Positions 1 through 5,995 of a DNA stretch of 6,008 bases are shown here, in pieces. The stretch is from positions 1 through 6,008 of the forward strand of contig SKXI01000062.1 of the NCBI GenBank assembly GCA_007128515.1, in the 5' to 3' direction. Within the stretch, counting starts at the first letter, position 1; every line of letters starts with the position of its first letter. The translations under genes were made by a program, and so were the position numbers. This DNA is from Halococcaceae archaeon. GTDB taxonomy: Archaea > Halobacteriota > Halobacteria > Halobacteriales > Halalkalicoccaceae. Under the pieces are notes generated by a model, which saw only the letters and a program-made list of their open reading frames with translations, was not told where the DNA came from and searched no databases.

Positions 1-1925
1 AGGTCGCTCCAGACGAACTCGCGGATCTCGCGCAGCGCCGCGTCGAAGCGGTAGGCCGCCATGTGCTCGTCGACCGATTCGGCCACCCGATCCAGCTCGG
101 TGAGGATCCACCGGTCGGCCGCCCGGTACGCCGGCGCGTCGGCCTCGGGGGTGCGCTCGTCGACGTGCCCGAGCGCGAACTTGCTGATGTTCCAGACCTT
201 CGTGAGGAATCGCGAGGCGGAGGTGACCTCCTTCGACTGGAACTGGATGTCGCTTCCGGGCTGGCCGCCGAGCGCGATCGCCTGCCGGAAGGCGTCGGCG
301 CCGTGTTCCTCGACGACCTCGATCGGCGCGATCGTGTTCCCGCGCGACTTCGACATCTTGTGGCCGTCCTCGCCGAAGACCATCCCGTTGATCAGCGCCT
401 CCTCCCACGGGATCTCGTCTTCCAGCGCCGCGGTCCGGAGGATCGTGTAGAAGGCCCACGTCCGGATGATGTCGTGGCCCTGTTCTCTGAGCTGGACGGG
501 TTCGAACGCCGCCTCGGGCCAGCCGCCGACGTACATCGCGGAGATCGACGAGTCCATCCACGTGTCCATCACGTCGGTCTCGCCGGTCCAGGACACCGAG
601 CCGCACTCGGGACAGGCGTCGATCTCGGGGTCGTCCTCGGTCGGGTCGACCGGCGTCTCCTCGACCGTGGCGACGTGTGCGTGGCCGCAGTCCGCACAGA
701 ACCAGGCCGGGATCGGCGTCGCGAAGACCCGCTGGCGGCTGATCACCCAGTCCCAGTCCATCCCCTCGGTCCACTCCTCGAGCCTGATGAACATGTGCTC
801 GGGGATCCACTCGATCTCCCTCGCTTTCTCCATGATCTCCTCCTGATCGACCCGGACGAACCACTGCTCGGTCGAGAGGATCTCGATCGGGGTGTCACAC
901 CGCCAGCACGCGCCGACGGACTGTTCCGTGGGTTCGGTCCCGTTCAGGTAGCCCGCCGCCTCGAGATCCGCCGCGATCCGGGCTTTGGCCTCGTCGATCT
1001 CGAGGCCGGCGTACTCGCCCGCCAGCTCGTTCAGCCGGCCGTCCTCGGTGATCGCAGCCCTGAGATCCAGGTCGTACTCGGCCCACCAGGTGACGTCCTG
1101 TTTATCGCCGAACGTACAGACCATCACAGCCCCGGTACCGAACTCGCCGTCGACGTCGGCGTCGGCGATCAGCTCGACCTCCTGACCGAAGATCGGAACC
1201 TCGAACCGATCGCCGATCCGATCCTCGTAGCGTTCGTCCCCGGGGTCGACCGCCATGCCGACACAGGCGGCGAGCAGTTCGGGTCGGGTCGTCGCGATCT
1301 CTATCTCCTCGTTTCCGACCCCGTCGAACGTGACGTAGTGGAGCGTGCCCTCGCGGTCGACGTTCTCGACTTCGGCGTCGGCGATCGCCGTCTCGCAGCG
1401 TGGACACCAGTTCACCGGGTGTTCGTCCTGGTAGACGTACTCCTCCTCGGCCATCTCGACGAACGAGCGCTGGGTCAGCCCCCAGTACTCCGGCTCCATC
1501 GTGACGTACTCCCGGTCCCAGTCCTGGGAGAAACCCAGATCGAGCATCGTCTCGCGCATCGCGTCGATCTGTTCCTCGGTGTGGTCGATACAGAGCTCCC
1601 GGAACTCCTCCCTGGAGACGTCCGTCCGGTGGATGTCGTGGGTCTCCTCGACTTTCACTTCGGTCGGGAGACCGTGGCAGTCCCAGCCCTGCGGGTAGAG
1701 CACGTCGTAGCCCGCGAGCCGCCGGTACCGGGCGGCGAAGTCCATGTAACACCAGCCGAGCGCGTTCCCGATGTGGAAGTTCCCGGTCGGATACGGCGGC
1801 GGGGTGTCGATCCGGTAGTCGGGGGCGTCGGTGTCCTCGTACCGGTAGACGTCGGTCTCTTGCCAGTGCTCGCGCCAGCGGCGTTCGACGCGCTCCGGGT
1901 CGTAGCTGTCGTCCATACCTGTCAT
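1..1925 (-). CDS. valS: Valyl-tRNA synthetase (partial, C-terminus beyond window)
   Basis: Class I aminoacyl-tRNA synthetase that charges tRNA-Val with valine in the cytoplasm. The 641 visible codons are open without a stop. The class I signature reads HIGN (H51, bases 1764-1775) and the KMSKS loop is intact (residues 523-527, bases 345-359). The editing domain (CP1) lies between CxxC pairs at C174/C177 and C340/C343 and contains the T-T-R-P-E peptide and a GDKQD segment (D274, D277). A second zinc-knuckle set is C410/C413 and C438/C441, a two-zinc layout known in other ValRS proteins. The start of the tRNA-binding helical domain is present; perhaps the last quarter is missing if the family length of roughly 870 residues applies. 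I chose the ATG at 1925 over the in-frame ATG at 1916 because GGAG (1932-1935) sits 6 bases upstream. The upstream region holds a candidate leader ORF. Confidence 0.97.
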   Translation of the reverse strand, partial: MTGMDDSYDPERVERRWREHWQETDVYRYEDTDAPDYRIDTPPPYPTGNFHIGNALGWCYMDFAARYRRLAGYDVLYPQGWDCHGLPTEVKVEETHDIHRTDVSREEFRELCIDHTEEQIDAMRETMLDLGFSQDWDREYVTMEPEYWGLTQRSFVEMAEEEYVYQDEHPVNWCPRCETAIADAEVENVDREGTLHYVTFDGVGNEEIEIATTRPELLAACVGMAVDPGDERYEDRIGDRFEVPIFGQEVELIADADVDGEFGTGAVMVCTFGDKQDVTWWAEYDLDLRAAITEDGRLNELAGEYAGLEIDEAKARIAADLEAAGYLNGTEPTEQSVGACWRCDTPIEILSTEQWFVRVDQEEIMEKAREIEWIPEHMFIRLEEWTEGMDWDWVISRQRVFATPIPAWFCADCGHAHVATVEETPVDPTEDDPEIDACPECGSVSWTGETDVMDTWMDSSISAMYVGGWPEAAFEPVQLREQGHDIIRTWAFYTILRTAALEDEIPWEEALINGMVFGEDGHKMSKSRGNTIAPIEVVEEHGADAFRQAIALGGQPGSDIQFQSKEVTSASRFLTKVWNISKFALGHVDERTPEADAPAYRAADRWILTELDRVAESVDEHMAAYRFDAALREIREFVWSD

Positions 1926-2015
1926 ATCTTCTCCCTGATCACGAGACGATCGAAGAACGCGCGCTCCGTCGGCGCCGGCTCAGAGCCGACGTACTACCGA
2001 GTGGGTCGCGCCCAT
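1926..2015 (-). promoter_or_regulatory. Candidate valS leader with 11-codon ORF and hairpin
   Basis: Seen: on the minus strand an ATG at 2015 opens a mini-ORF reading MGATHSVVRRL and ending at TGA (1982-1980). Its two valine codons are adjacent and both GTA (1997-1992). Directly after them, CGTCGGC (1991-1985) can pair with GCCGACG (1973-1967), giving a 7-bp GC stem with an 11-base loop that contains the stop codon. The valS Shine-Dalgarno GGAG follows at 1935-1932; a weaker pairing of 1956-1952 with 1931-1927 would place it beside a short stem. A TATA-like box about 27 bases upstream puts the probable transcript start at or next to the mini-ORF ATG, so it could be translated as a leaderless ORF. 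Inferred: a leader peptide that senses valyl-tRNA supply. It could equally be an ordinary 5' untranslated region with a chance ORF. Confidence 0.35.
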
Positions 2016-2039
2016 ACCTGTGCTGAACCAGCCACGTTT

Positions 2040-2046
2040 GATAAAG
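2040..2046 (-). promoter_or_regulatory. TATA-like box of valS
   Basis: The minus strand reads CCTTTATCAAACG here, close to the haloarchaeal TATA consensus (TTTAWA-like). It is the most AT-rich patch between valS and the upstream lipoprotein gene. Its centre near 2042-2043 predicts a transcript start around 2015-2017, leaving a leader of about 90 bases before the valS ATG. That agrees with valS having a Shine-Dalgarno sequence, which leaderless haloarchaeal genes usually lack. Confidence 0.55.
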
Positions 2047-2056
2047 GTTGCCGTCT

Positions 2057-2074
2057 CGGCGGTCGGCTCCGCCG
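2057..2074. other. GC-rich inverted repeat, possible 3'-end hairpin
   Basis: CGGCGG (2057-2062) and CCGCCG (2069-2074) form a perfect 6-bp stem with a 6-base loop. It lies downstream of the minus-strand lipoprotein gene and just upstream of the valS TATA-like box, so it could end or stabilise the lipoprotein transcript. No T-run follows it, and archaeal terminators normally depend on one, so a terminator role is weak. The rest of 2075-2188 shows no gene or other recognisable element. Confidence 0.25.
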
Positions 2075-2188
2075 TCCGAAGAGGGGGTTGCGAGTCGCTC
2101 TCGTACCGACCGCACGACGGCGTACGGTCGAACCGGTACACAGTCGCAACCAACACTGCGAGGACCCGCACCGGGAGGCCGATCCGTC

Positions 2189-3214
2189 TCACCCCTCGAC
2201 CACGAACAGCGCCGCGTGCGCTCGGCTCCCGGCGTGATACGCGTACGTCCCCGGCTCGAGGGCGAACCCGCTGTCGCCACCCGTGTCGATCCGGTGTGTC
2301 GTCCACGCGGTCTCGCCCGGCGGGAGCGACGCCGTCTGCGAGGGGACGACCGCCGGGTAGCGCTGTCGCCACCGCTCGCCCTCGAGGCGATGGACCCCCC
2401 ACCCGGAGGGGACGATCGTGAGGGGTCGGTCGCCGTAGTTCGACAGCGAGAACCCGACCTCGTCACCGGGTGGTGCCAGCCGTTCGACCGTCGGTTCGAC
2501 GAAGACCGTCGTCGACTCGGTCGCCTCGTGGAACCAGGCGACCGGCACCGTCGACGGCGTCAGGTCGGGAACCGTCCGTCCCGCGAACCGGGAGTCGCCG
2601 GGCCCGACCGCCCCGGGATCCCACGCGGAGACGAAGAGCGTCCCGCGCTCGCCGACGAACCGGTGTGCCCCGGTCGGTGGACAGTCCGCGTCCGGGGACA
2701 CCAGCAGTGCGTAGGTGTTCTCGACGGTCTCGCCGGCTTCGAGCGCGACGGTCTCGGTTCCGGTCGGCTCCGGCGGGACCTCGGCGGCACGCCAGCAGCC
2801 GCCCGCCGCCTCTTCGACGATCGCTTCCGCGTCCGCTTCGGGGACGAGGAGCAGCGCCGGATCGCCGTCGTCGAACGGACGGCCGACCCTCGCGGACAAC
2901 GGGGGCGCCGGGCCGAACCGGAACGCGCGAGCCACGTCGCCGGTGTTCGTGTACGTGATCCGGAGGAGTGCGGGGCCCTCGGACGACGGCGGCTCGAGGA
3001 ACCTCCCTTCGAGGGCGTCCGAGCCACGGGACGGGTCCTCGGAGACGACCAGTCGCCGCGGTGGTCCGGCCGTCGCCTCCACGGATCGCGACCCGCCGGA
3101 GGGGATCTCCGGCGGCGGTGCCGGCTCCGGGAGGTCGTACGCCTCCTCCCGAAGCCCGAAACAGCCGCCGATACCGGCCGTTCCGAACGTCGAGAGCAGC
3201 GTCCGTCGGTTCAT
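2189..3214 (-). CDS. Tat-exported lipoprotein with two related beta-rich domains, function unknown
   Basis: A 341-residue protein from the chosen start. The N-terminus MNRRTLLSTFGTAGIGGC has a twin-arginine pair (R3, R4), a short hydrophobic stretch and a lipobox-like IGGC with Cys at 18. This predicts folded export by Tat and lipid anchoring on the outer face of the membrane. Residues 25-55 form a Pro/Gly-rich linker. Two domains follow, about 82-196 and 235-341, with matching landmarks: a W-R pair (141, 282), an L-x-x-G-E-T motif (158-163, 297-302) and a final L-F-V (193-195, 336-338). The pattern suggests Ig-like beta sandwiches, possibly arisen by duplication. C140 and C178 could form a disulfide. 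An ATG 27 bases further up is in frame, but MNRR fits both the signal peptide and the TATA spacing. I do not recognise a named family, and no catalytic motif is visible. Confidence 0.82.
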   Translation of the reverse strand: MNRRTLLSTFGTAGIGGCFGLREEAYDLPEPAPPPEIPSGGSRSVEATAGPPRRLVVSEDPSRGSDALEGRFLEPPSSEGPALLRITYTNTGDVARAFRFGPAPPLSARVGRPFDDGDPALLLVPEADAEAIVEEAAGGCWRAAEVPPEPTGTETVALEAGETVENTYALLVSPDADCPPTGAHRFVGERGTLFVSAWDPGAVGPGDSRFAGRTVPDLTPSTVPVAWFHEATESTTVFVEPTVERLAPPGDEVGFSLSNYGDRPLTIVPSGWGVHRLEGERWRQRYPAVVPSQTASLPPGETAWTTHRIDTGGDSGFALEPGTYAYHAGSRAHAALFVVEG

Positions 3215-3501
3215 ACCGTGGTACACGTGCACGGGGAACAAACACCTTGCGCGCGGTGGGAGGCGTTCCGTCGGGTCGCGTGGCCCTCGCTCTCGTGCGA
3301 GTCGGTGAGAGGGGTCTCGGGTTCGAGACGGTGAGGCCCCGGTGGCGAACCGAGAAGCGACCCCGAACGCTTTCGACGGTCGTTCGGGCCGCGTAGAACG
3401 ATGTAGACGACGGTGTCGTGATGGCTGAGTCGGCGGTGCCGATCACGCCGGTTTCGATCGTCCGACGATGGTCGACGTCGGACCGGACGGAGAGCTCCTC
3501 G
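3215..3501. other. Intergenic region without recognisable gene
   Basis: These 287 bases separate the two minus-strand lipoprotein genes. Open frames crossing the region are Arg/Ser/Thr-rich and show no protein-like pattern, so I call no gene. Apart from the weak TATA-like box near 3240, the only structure seen is a perfect inverted repeat, GTCTCG (3314-3319) and CGAGAC (3324-3329) around a GGTT loop. It has no following T-run and no tRNA context. Confidence 0.5.
3237..3242 (-). promoter_or_regulatory. Weak TATA-like box of the 341-residue lipoprotein gene
   Basis: The minus strand reads GGTGTTTGTTCCCC, with TTTGTT centred about 26 bases before the ATG at 3214. The spacing fits a leaderless transcript that starts at this ATG, and no Shine-Dalgarno sequence is visible before it. 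The box departs from consensus (G in the fourth position), so the support is mainly positional. Confidence 0.35.
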
Positions 3502-3705
3502 TCAGTAGCCACCCCCATCGTCGTCTTCGTCCTCGACGTCGTCGTCTGCACCGTCTGCGTCGTCGTCCGCGTCGTCCTCGTCGAGAGTGTCGTCCGCGGG
3601 GTCGTCGTCCGTACAGCCGGCGAGTGCCGCGACGCCGACCGCCGAGCCCGCGAGCAGGACGCCTCGCCGTGAGTAGTTCGCGGTTCCGTCGAGTTCGTCG
3701 GACAT
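3502..3705 (-). CDS. Small Tat lipoprotein with poly-acidic mature region, function unknown
   Basis: A 67-residue protein starting MSDELDGTANYSRRGVLLAG. S12-R13-R14-G-V-L-L is a good Tat motif, followed by an Ala/Val/Gly-rich hydrophobic core and a canonical lipobox LAGC with Cys at 31, so a membrane-attached lipoprotein outside the cell is predicted. The remaining 36 residues contain 22 Asp or Glu, then end GGGY. No folded domain is evident. The start at 3705 is supported by the signal-peptide layout and by a TATA-like box about 28 bases upstream; the frame stays open further upstream but the extra residues overlap the promoter region and do not look coding. It is transcribed divergently from gnd. 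It could be a complete small surface protein, or the remnant of a longer lipoprotein whose C-terminal part was lost; I found no continuation downstream in another frame. Confidence 0.7.
   Translation of the reverse strand: MSDELDGTANYSRRGVLLAGSAVGVAALAGCTDDDPADDTLDEDDADDDADGADDDVEDEDDDGGGY
3505..3612. repeat. Imperfect GTC/GAC trinucleotide tract
   Basis: The stretch encoding the acidic tail is dominated on the plus strand by runs of GTCGTC and TCGTCG, corresponding to GAC (Asp) codons on the minus strand. The repeats are broken by other triplets and are not a perfect microsatellite. Such a tract could gain or lose codons by replication slippage without changing frame. Confidence 0.55.
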
Positions 3706-3730
3706 GTCGTCTATCGGTTGGTGGCGCGTG

Positions 3731-3736
3731 AGATAA
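3731..3736 (-). promoter_or_regulatory. TATA-like box of the small lipoprotein gene
   Basis: The minus strand reads CACTTATCTCACG, with TTATCT centred about 28 bases before the ATG at 3705. This is the expected spacing for a leaderless haloarchaeal transcript. The 96 bases between this gene and gnd must hold both divergent promoters. On the plus strand no good TATA box lies 25-30 bases before the gnd ATG. AGATAAG at 3731-3737 could serve gnd with a leader of about 40 bases, but this is uncertain. Confidence 0.45.
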
Positions 3737-3801
3737 GTGACCTGCTCCGTCGTCGCGGGCAGACCGGAATCACTACGCCCACACCCACGGTCTCCAGGGA
3801 C

Positions 3802-4698
3802 ATGCAACTGGGCGTGATCGGACTGGGGCGGATGGGACGGATCGTCGTCGACAGAACGCTCGCCGCCGGCCACGAGGTCGTCGCCTACGACCTCTCGCCG
3901 GAGGCCGTCGAGTCAGTGGGGGAAGCAGGGGCGACCCCTGCGGAGTCGATCGAAGCGCTCTGTGCCGACCTCGGCGAAGGGAAGCGGATCTGGCTGATGG
4001 TCCCCGCAGGGGAGGCGGTCGACGCCACCCTCGCCGACCTCGATCCGCACCTCGAGGAGTCGGACGTCGTCGTCGACGGCGGGAACTCCCACTTCGAGCG
4101 GTCACTCGAACGCGCCGAGGCCTGCTCGGGCACCTACCTCGACTGCGGCACCTCGGGCGGGCCGGCGAGCGCCGAGGAGGGCTTCTCGCTCATGGTCGGC
4201 GGGCCGGAGTGGGCCTACGAGGAGTTCGTCCCCGTCTTCGATGCCGTCGCGACCGGCCCCGAGGGTCACGCCAGGATGGGGTCGAGCGGATCGGGACACT
4301 ACGTCAAGATGGTCCACAACGGTGTCGAGTACGCGCTCATGGGGGCCTACGGCGAGGGGTTCGAACTGCTCGCCGAGGGTCGCTACGACCTCGACCTCGA
4401 GGCGGTCGCACGCACGTGGAACAACGGCGCGGTGATCCGCTCGTGGCTACTCGAACTCTGTGAGGAGGCGTTCGCCGAGGAGGGCAACGAACTCGGGACC
4501 GTCGCCGACCGGATCGAAGGTGGCTCGACCGGGACCTGGACCGTCGAGGAGGCTCTAGAACAGGAGGTGCCGGTCCCGTTGATCTACGGGGCGCTGGCCG
4601 AACGCTTCGACTCGCGAAACGAGGGACGATTCTCGCGGCGGCTCTGTAACCGGCTCCGGTACGGCTTCGGCCGTCACGAGGTCGTCCGCGGCGAGTAG
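3802..4698 (+). CDS. gnd: 6-phosphogluconate dehydrogenase (decarboxylating), short form
   Basis: Oxidises 6-phosphogluconate to ribulose 5-phosphate and CO2 in the oxidative pentose phosphate pathway, in the cytoplasm. The 298-residue protein starts MQLGVIGLGRMG, a Rossmann GxGxxG (G7-G9-G12). D30 ends the second beta strand, where an acidic residue usually means preference for NAD+ over NADP+. The family motifs follow: DGGNS (92-96), T-S-G-G (117-120), and the catalytic stretch HYVKMVHNGVEY with K169, H172, N173 and E176. The length matches the short (about 300-residue) class rather than the 470-residue class of E. coli and animals. The ATG at 3802 places the Rossmann strand right at the N-terminus; upstream in-frame codons lie in the divergent promoter region. 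Its last 25 bases overlap the opposing gene at 4674-5288. Confidence 0.96.
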   Translation: MQLGVIGLGRMGRIVVDRTLAAGHEVVAYDLSPEAVESVGEAGATPAESIEALCADLGEGKRIWLMVPAGEAVDATLADLDPHLEESDVVVDGGNSHFERSLERAEACSGTYLDCGTSGGPASAEEGFSLMVGGPEWAYEEFVPVFDAVATGPEGHARMGSSGSGHYVKMVHNGVEYALMGAYGEGFELLAEGRYDLDLEAVARTWNNGAVIRSWLLELCEEAFAEEGNELGTVADRIEGGSTGTWTVEEALEQEVPVPLIYGALAERFDSRNEGRFSRRLCNRLRYGFGRHEVVRGE

Positions 4699-5288
4699 AC
4701 CTCACGGCGGTCGTACTCCAGTTCCGTCGCGACGCGCTCGGCGAGCTCCGCGTCGCACTCGCGTTCGACGAGGTGAAGCGCCAGGTCGAGCCCCGAGGTG
4801 ACCCCGCCCGCGGTGAGGACGTCGCCGTCGTCGACGACCCGCTCCTCTCTCACTAGCGCGTCGGTCTCCCGGAGGTCGGCGAGCGCGCTCGCGTGGGTCG
4901 TCGCGGGCCTGCCGTCGAGGACGCCGGCGCGCGCGAGGATCATTCCCCCGGTACAGACCGAGGCGACCGTGGTGTCCGCCGCGTGCGTCTCGGCGATCCT
5001 CTCGGGGAGGTCCCTGCGTTCGGCCTCGCCCCACGCACCGTGTTCGGGTCGGCTCGACCAGCCCCCGCCGGGGACGAGCAGGACGTCGAACTCGGTCCCC
5101 GAGAGGGTGCCGTCGACCGCGACCCGGAGGCCGTGGCTCGCCGTGACCGTGTCGACCGGGTCGAGCGTTCTGAGCGTCGCACGGATCTCGCCGCCGAAGG
5201 CGCGTGCGGTCTCGAACACCTCGTACGGGCCGATCGCGTCCAGTTCGTCGAAGCCCTCGTAGAGGGCGATGGCGACCGTGGTGGTCAT
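4674..5288 (-). CDS. DJ-1/PfpI family protein, isonitrile hydratase-like
   Basis: A 204-residue protein of the class I glutamine amidotransferase-like (DJ-1/PfpI) superfamily. Visible landmarks are the N-terminal strand followed by F-D-E-L-D-A-I-G-P-Y-E-V-F (13-25), V-P-G-G-G-W (72-77), the nucleophile elbow A-S-V-C-T-G-G with C112, A-T-T-H (129-132) and T-A-G-G-V-T-S-G-L-D (159-168). D17, C112 and T113 match the Asp-Cys-Thr set known in bacterial isonitrile (isocyanide) hydratase, and the GGVTSGLD motif is typical of that branch and of the AraC-linked branch. No DNA-binding domain follows, so it is a single-domain enzyme. The true substrate cannot be read from sequence; a glyoxalase or chaperone-like role is an alternative. 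The ATG at 5288 is preceded by an in-frame TGA, which fixes the start region. Convergent with gnd, divergent from the ferredoxin gene. Confidence 0.9.
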   Translation of the reverse strand: MTTTVAIALYEGFDELDAIGPYEVFETARAFGGEIRATLRTLDPVDTVTASHGLRVAVDGTLSGTEFDVLLVPGGGWSSRPEHGAWGEAERRDLPERIAETHAADTTVASVCTGGMILARAGVLDGRPATTHASALADLRETDALVREERVVDDGDVLTAGGVTSGLDLALHLVERECDAELAERVATELEYDRREVYSPRTTS

Positions 5289-5307
5289 GGGCCGTCTTCA
5301 CTCCTCC

Positions 5308-5320
5308 GGGATATGATCCC
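5308..5320. promoter_or_regulatory. Dyad over the putative promoter of the DJ-1/PfpI gene
   Basis: GGGAT-ATG-ATCCC is a perfect 5-bp inverted repeat with a 3-base spacer. Its AT-rich core, read on the minus strand as ATCATATC, lies 23-30 bases before the ATG at 5288, where the TATA box of a leaderless gene should be. It may be both a weak TATA element and an operator that a dimeric repressor could cover. A GGAGGAG sequence at 5301-5307 lies 12 bases before the ATG, rather far for a Shine-Dalgarno role. Confidence 0.3.
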
Positions 5321-5385
5321 GCCGGTCGCGACCCCGGCCGATCGTGGCTCGGAGCCGACCGCGACGGGGTACAATCCACAATCTC

Positions 5386-5392
5386 CTTATTC
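5386..5392 (+). promoter_or_regulatory. TATA-like box of the ferredoxin gene
   Basis: The sequence CTCCTTATTCCCC is centred about 25 bases before the ATG at 5414, preceded by the AC/AT-rich ACAATCCACAATC at 5371-5383, which could hold the BRE. No Shine-Dalgarno sequence precedes the ATG. Position and composition fit a leaderless haloarchaeal promoter. Confidence 0.45.
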
Positions 5393-5413
5393 CCCCGCTC
5401 CAAAGCCCCGCAC

Positions 5414-5995
5414 ATGGTAGATCTGCTCGCACTCTCGGCCGGGGTCTTTCTCACCCTCGTCGTCGTGGTCTTCCACTTCGCGCGGGGGACCGAGCGCGTG
5501 ATCCCCGACGACATCGCCGACGACGTGCTCGAACACCGCGCGGCGACCGTCCGCGAGACGGAGTTCCCCGAGCCGATGAACCGCTCGATCGGCGGCGGCG
5601 CCCCCGCGGGCGCCATCGCCGGCGGGGCGGACGCCGAGGGCGAACTCGAAGGCGGCGAGGGGGCAGAAGAGGAGCCTTCGCCGGCGGATATCCCCGAGGA
5701 CGAGGTCGAGTACTTCGAGATCGAGTACACGAAGGAGGGGACCACGATCGAGGTCGCGAACAACGAGACGCTCCTCGAGGCCGGCGAGGACGAGGGCTGG
5801 GACCTGCCCTACGCCTGTCGGGAGGGCCAGTGTGTCTCCTGTGGGGGACACGTAACCGACGGCGACGCACGGGAGTTCGTCGTCCACGACAACCAGCAGA
5901 TGCTCGACGACCCCGAACTCGAGGACGGCTACGTGCTCACCTGCGTCGCCTACCCGAAAGCCGACTTCACCCTCGAGACCAGGGAGACGCCCTGA
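5414..5995 (+). CDS. Membrane-anchored plant-type [2Fe-2S] ferredoxin
   Basis: One-electron carrier of 193 residues. Residues 4-22 form a single hydrophobic helix (LLALSAGVFLTLVVVVFHF) followed by R24 and R28. The positive-inside rule then puts the N-terminus outside and the rest in the cytoplasm. Residues 24-58 are polar, 59-98 are a flexible Gly/Ala/Glu-rich linker, and about 99-193 are the ferredoxin domain. The cluster ligands are C135, C140, C143 and C177, giving C-x4-C-x2-C-x33-C, inside the typical ACREGQCVSCGG loop. The tail lacks the longer C-terminal extension I would expect in the soluble halophilic ferredoxin. The partner is unknown; the tether suggests it delivers electrons to or from a membrane complex. 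The ATG at 5414 is chosen because it begins right before the helix and fits the TATA spacing; the in-frame sequence upstream is Arg/Pro-rich and not coding-like. Confidence 0.93.
   Translation: MVDLLALSAGVFLTLVVVVFHFARGTERVIPDDIADDVLEHRAATVRETEFPEPMNRSIGGGAPAGAIAGGADAEGELEGGEGAEEEPSPADIPEDEVEYFEIEYTKEGTTIEVANNETLLEAGEDEGWDLPYACREGQCVSCGGHVTDGDAREFVVHDNQQMLDDPELEDGYVLTCVAYPKADFTLETRETP

Noticed and set aside
63..2237. Long plus-strand open frame of 724 codons opposite valS
   Set aside because: It is the complement of a well-conserved ValRS with intact motifs. Its translation is rich in Arg, Asp, Val and Pro without domain signals, as expected for antisense frames in GC-rich DNA.
3314..3329. 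GGGTTCGAGAC, resembling a tRNA T-arm
   Set aside because: The repeat folds as a plain 6-bp hairpin with a GGTT loop. No acceptor stem, anticodon arm or D-arm could be found around it.
2048..3334. Plus-strand open frame of 428 codons opposite the lipoprotein gene
   Set aside because: Its Arg/Gly-rich composition with no recognisable motif marks it as a GC-driven shadow. The minus strand shows a coherent signal peptide and domain pattern instead.
2463..3551. Minus-strand open frame of 362 codons crossing both lipoprotein genes and the gap
   Set aside because: It is in a different frame from both genes, very Arg-rich and without a protein-like pattern. It does not bridge or repair the small lipoprotein.
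3718..3801. N-terminal extension of gnd by 28 codons from an upstream GTG
   Set aside because: The Rossmann fold begins at the ATG at 3802. The extension shows no family similarity and overlaps the promoter of the divergent gene.
3706..3873. Longer version of the small lipoprotein starting at 3873
   Set aside because: It would bury the Tat signal 56 residues deeper inside the protein and run into the gnd coding region. The TATA spacing supports 3705.
5204..5413. Upstream extension of the ferredoxin frame
   Set aside because: The translation is Arg/Pro-rich and lies opposite the start of the DJ-1/PfpI gene. The ATG at 5414 directly precedes the membrane helix.
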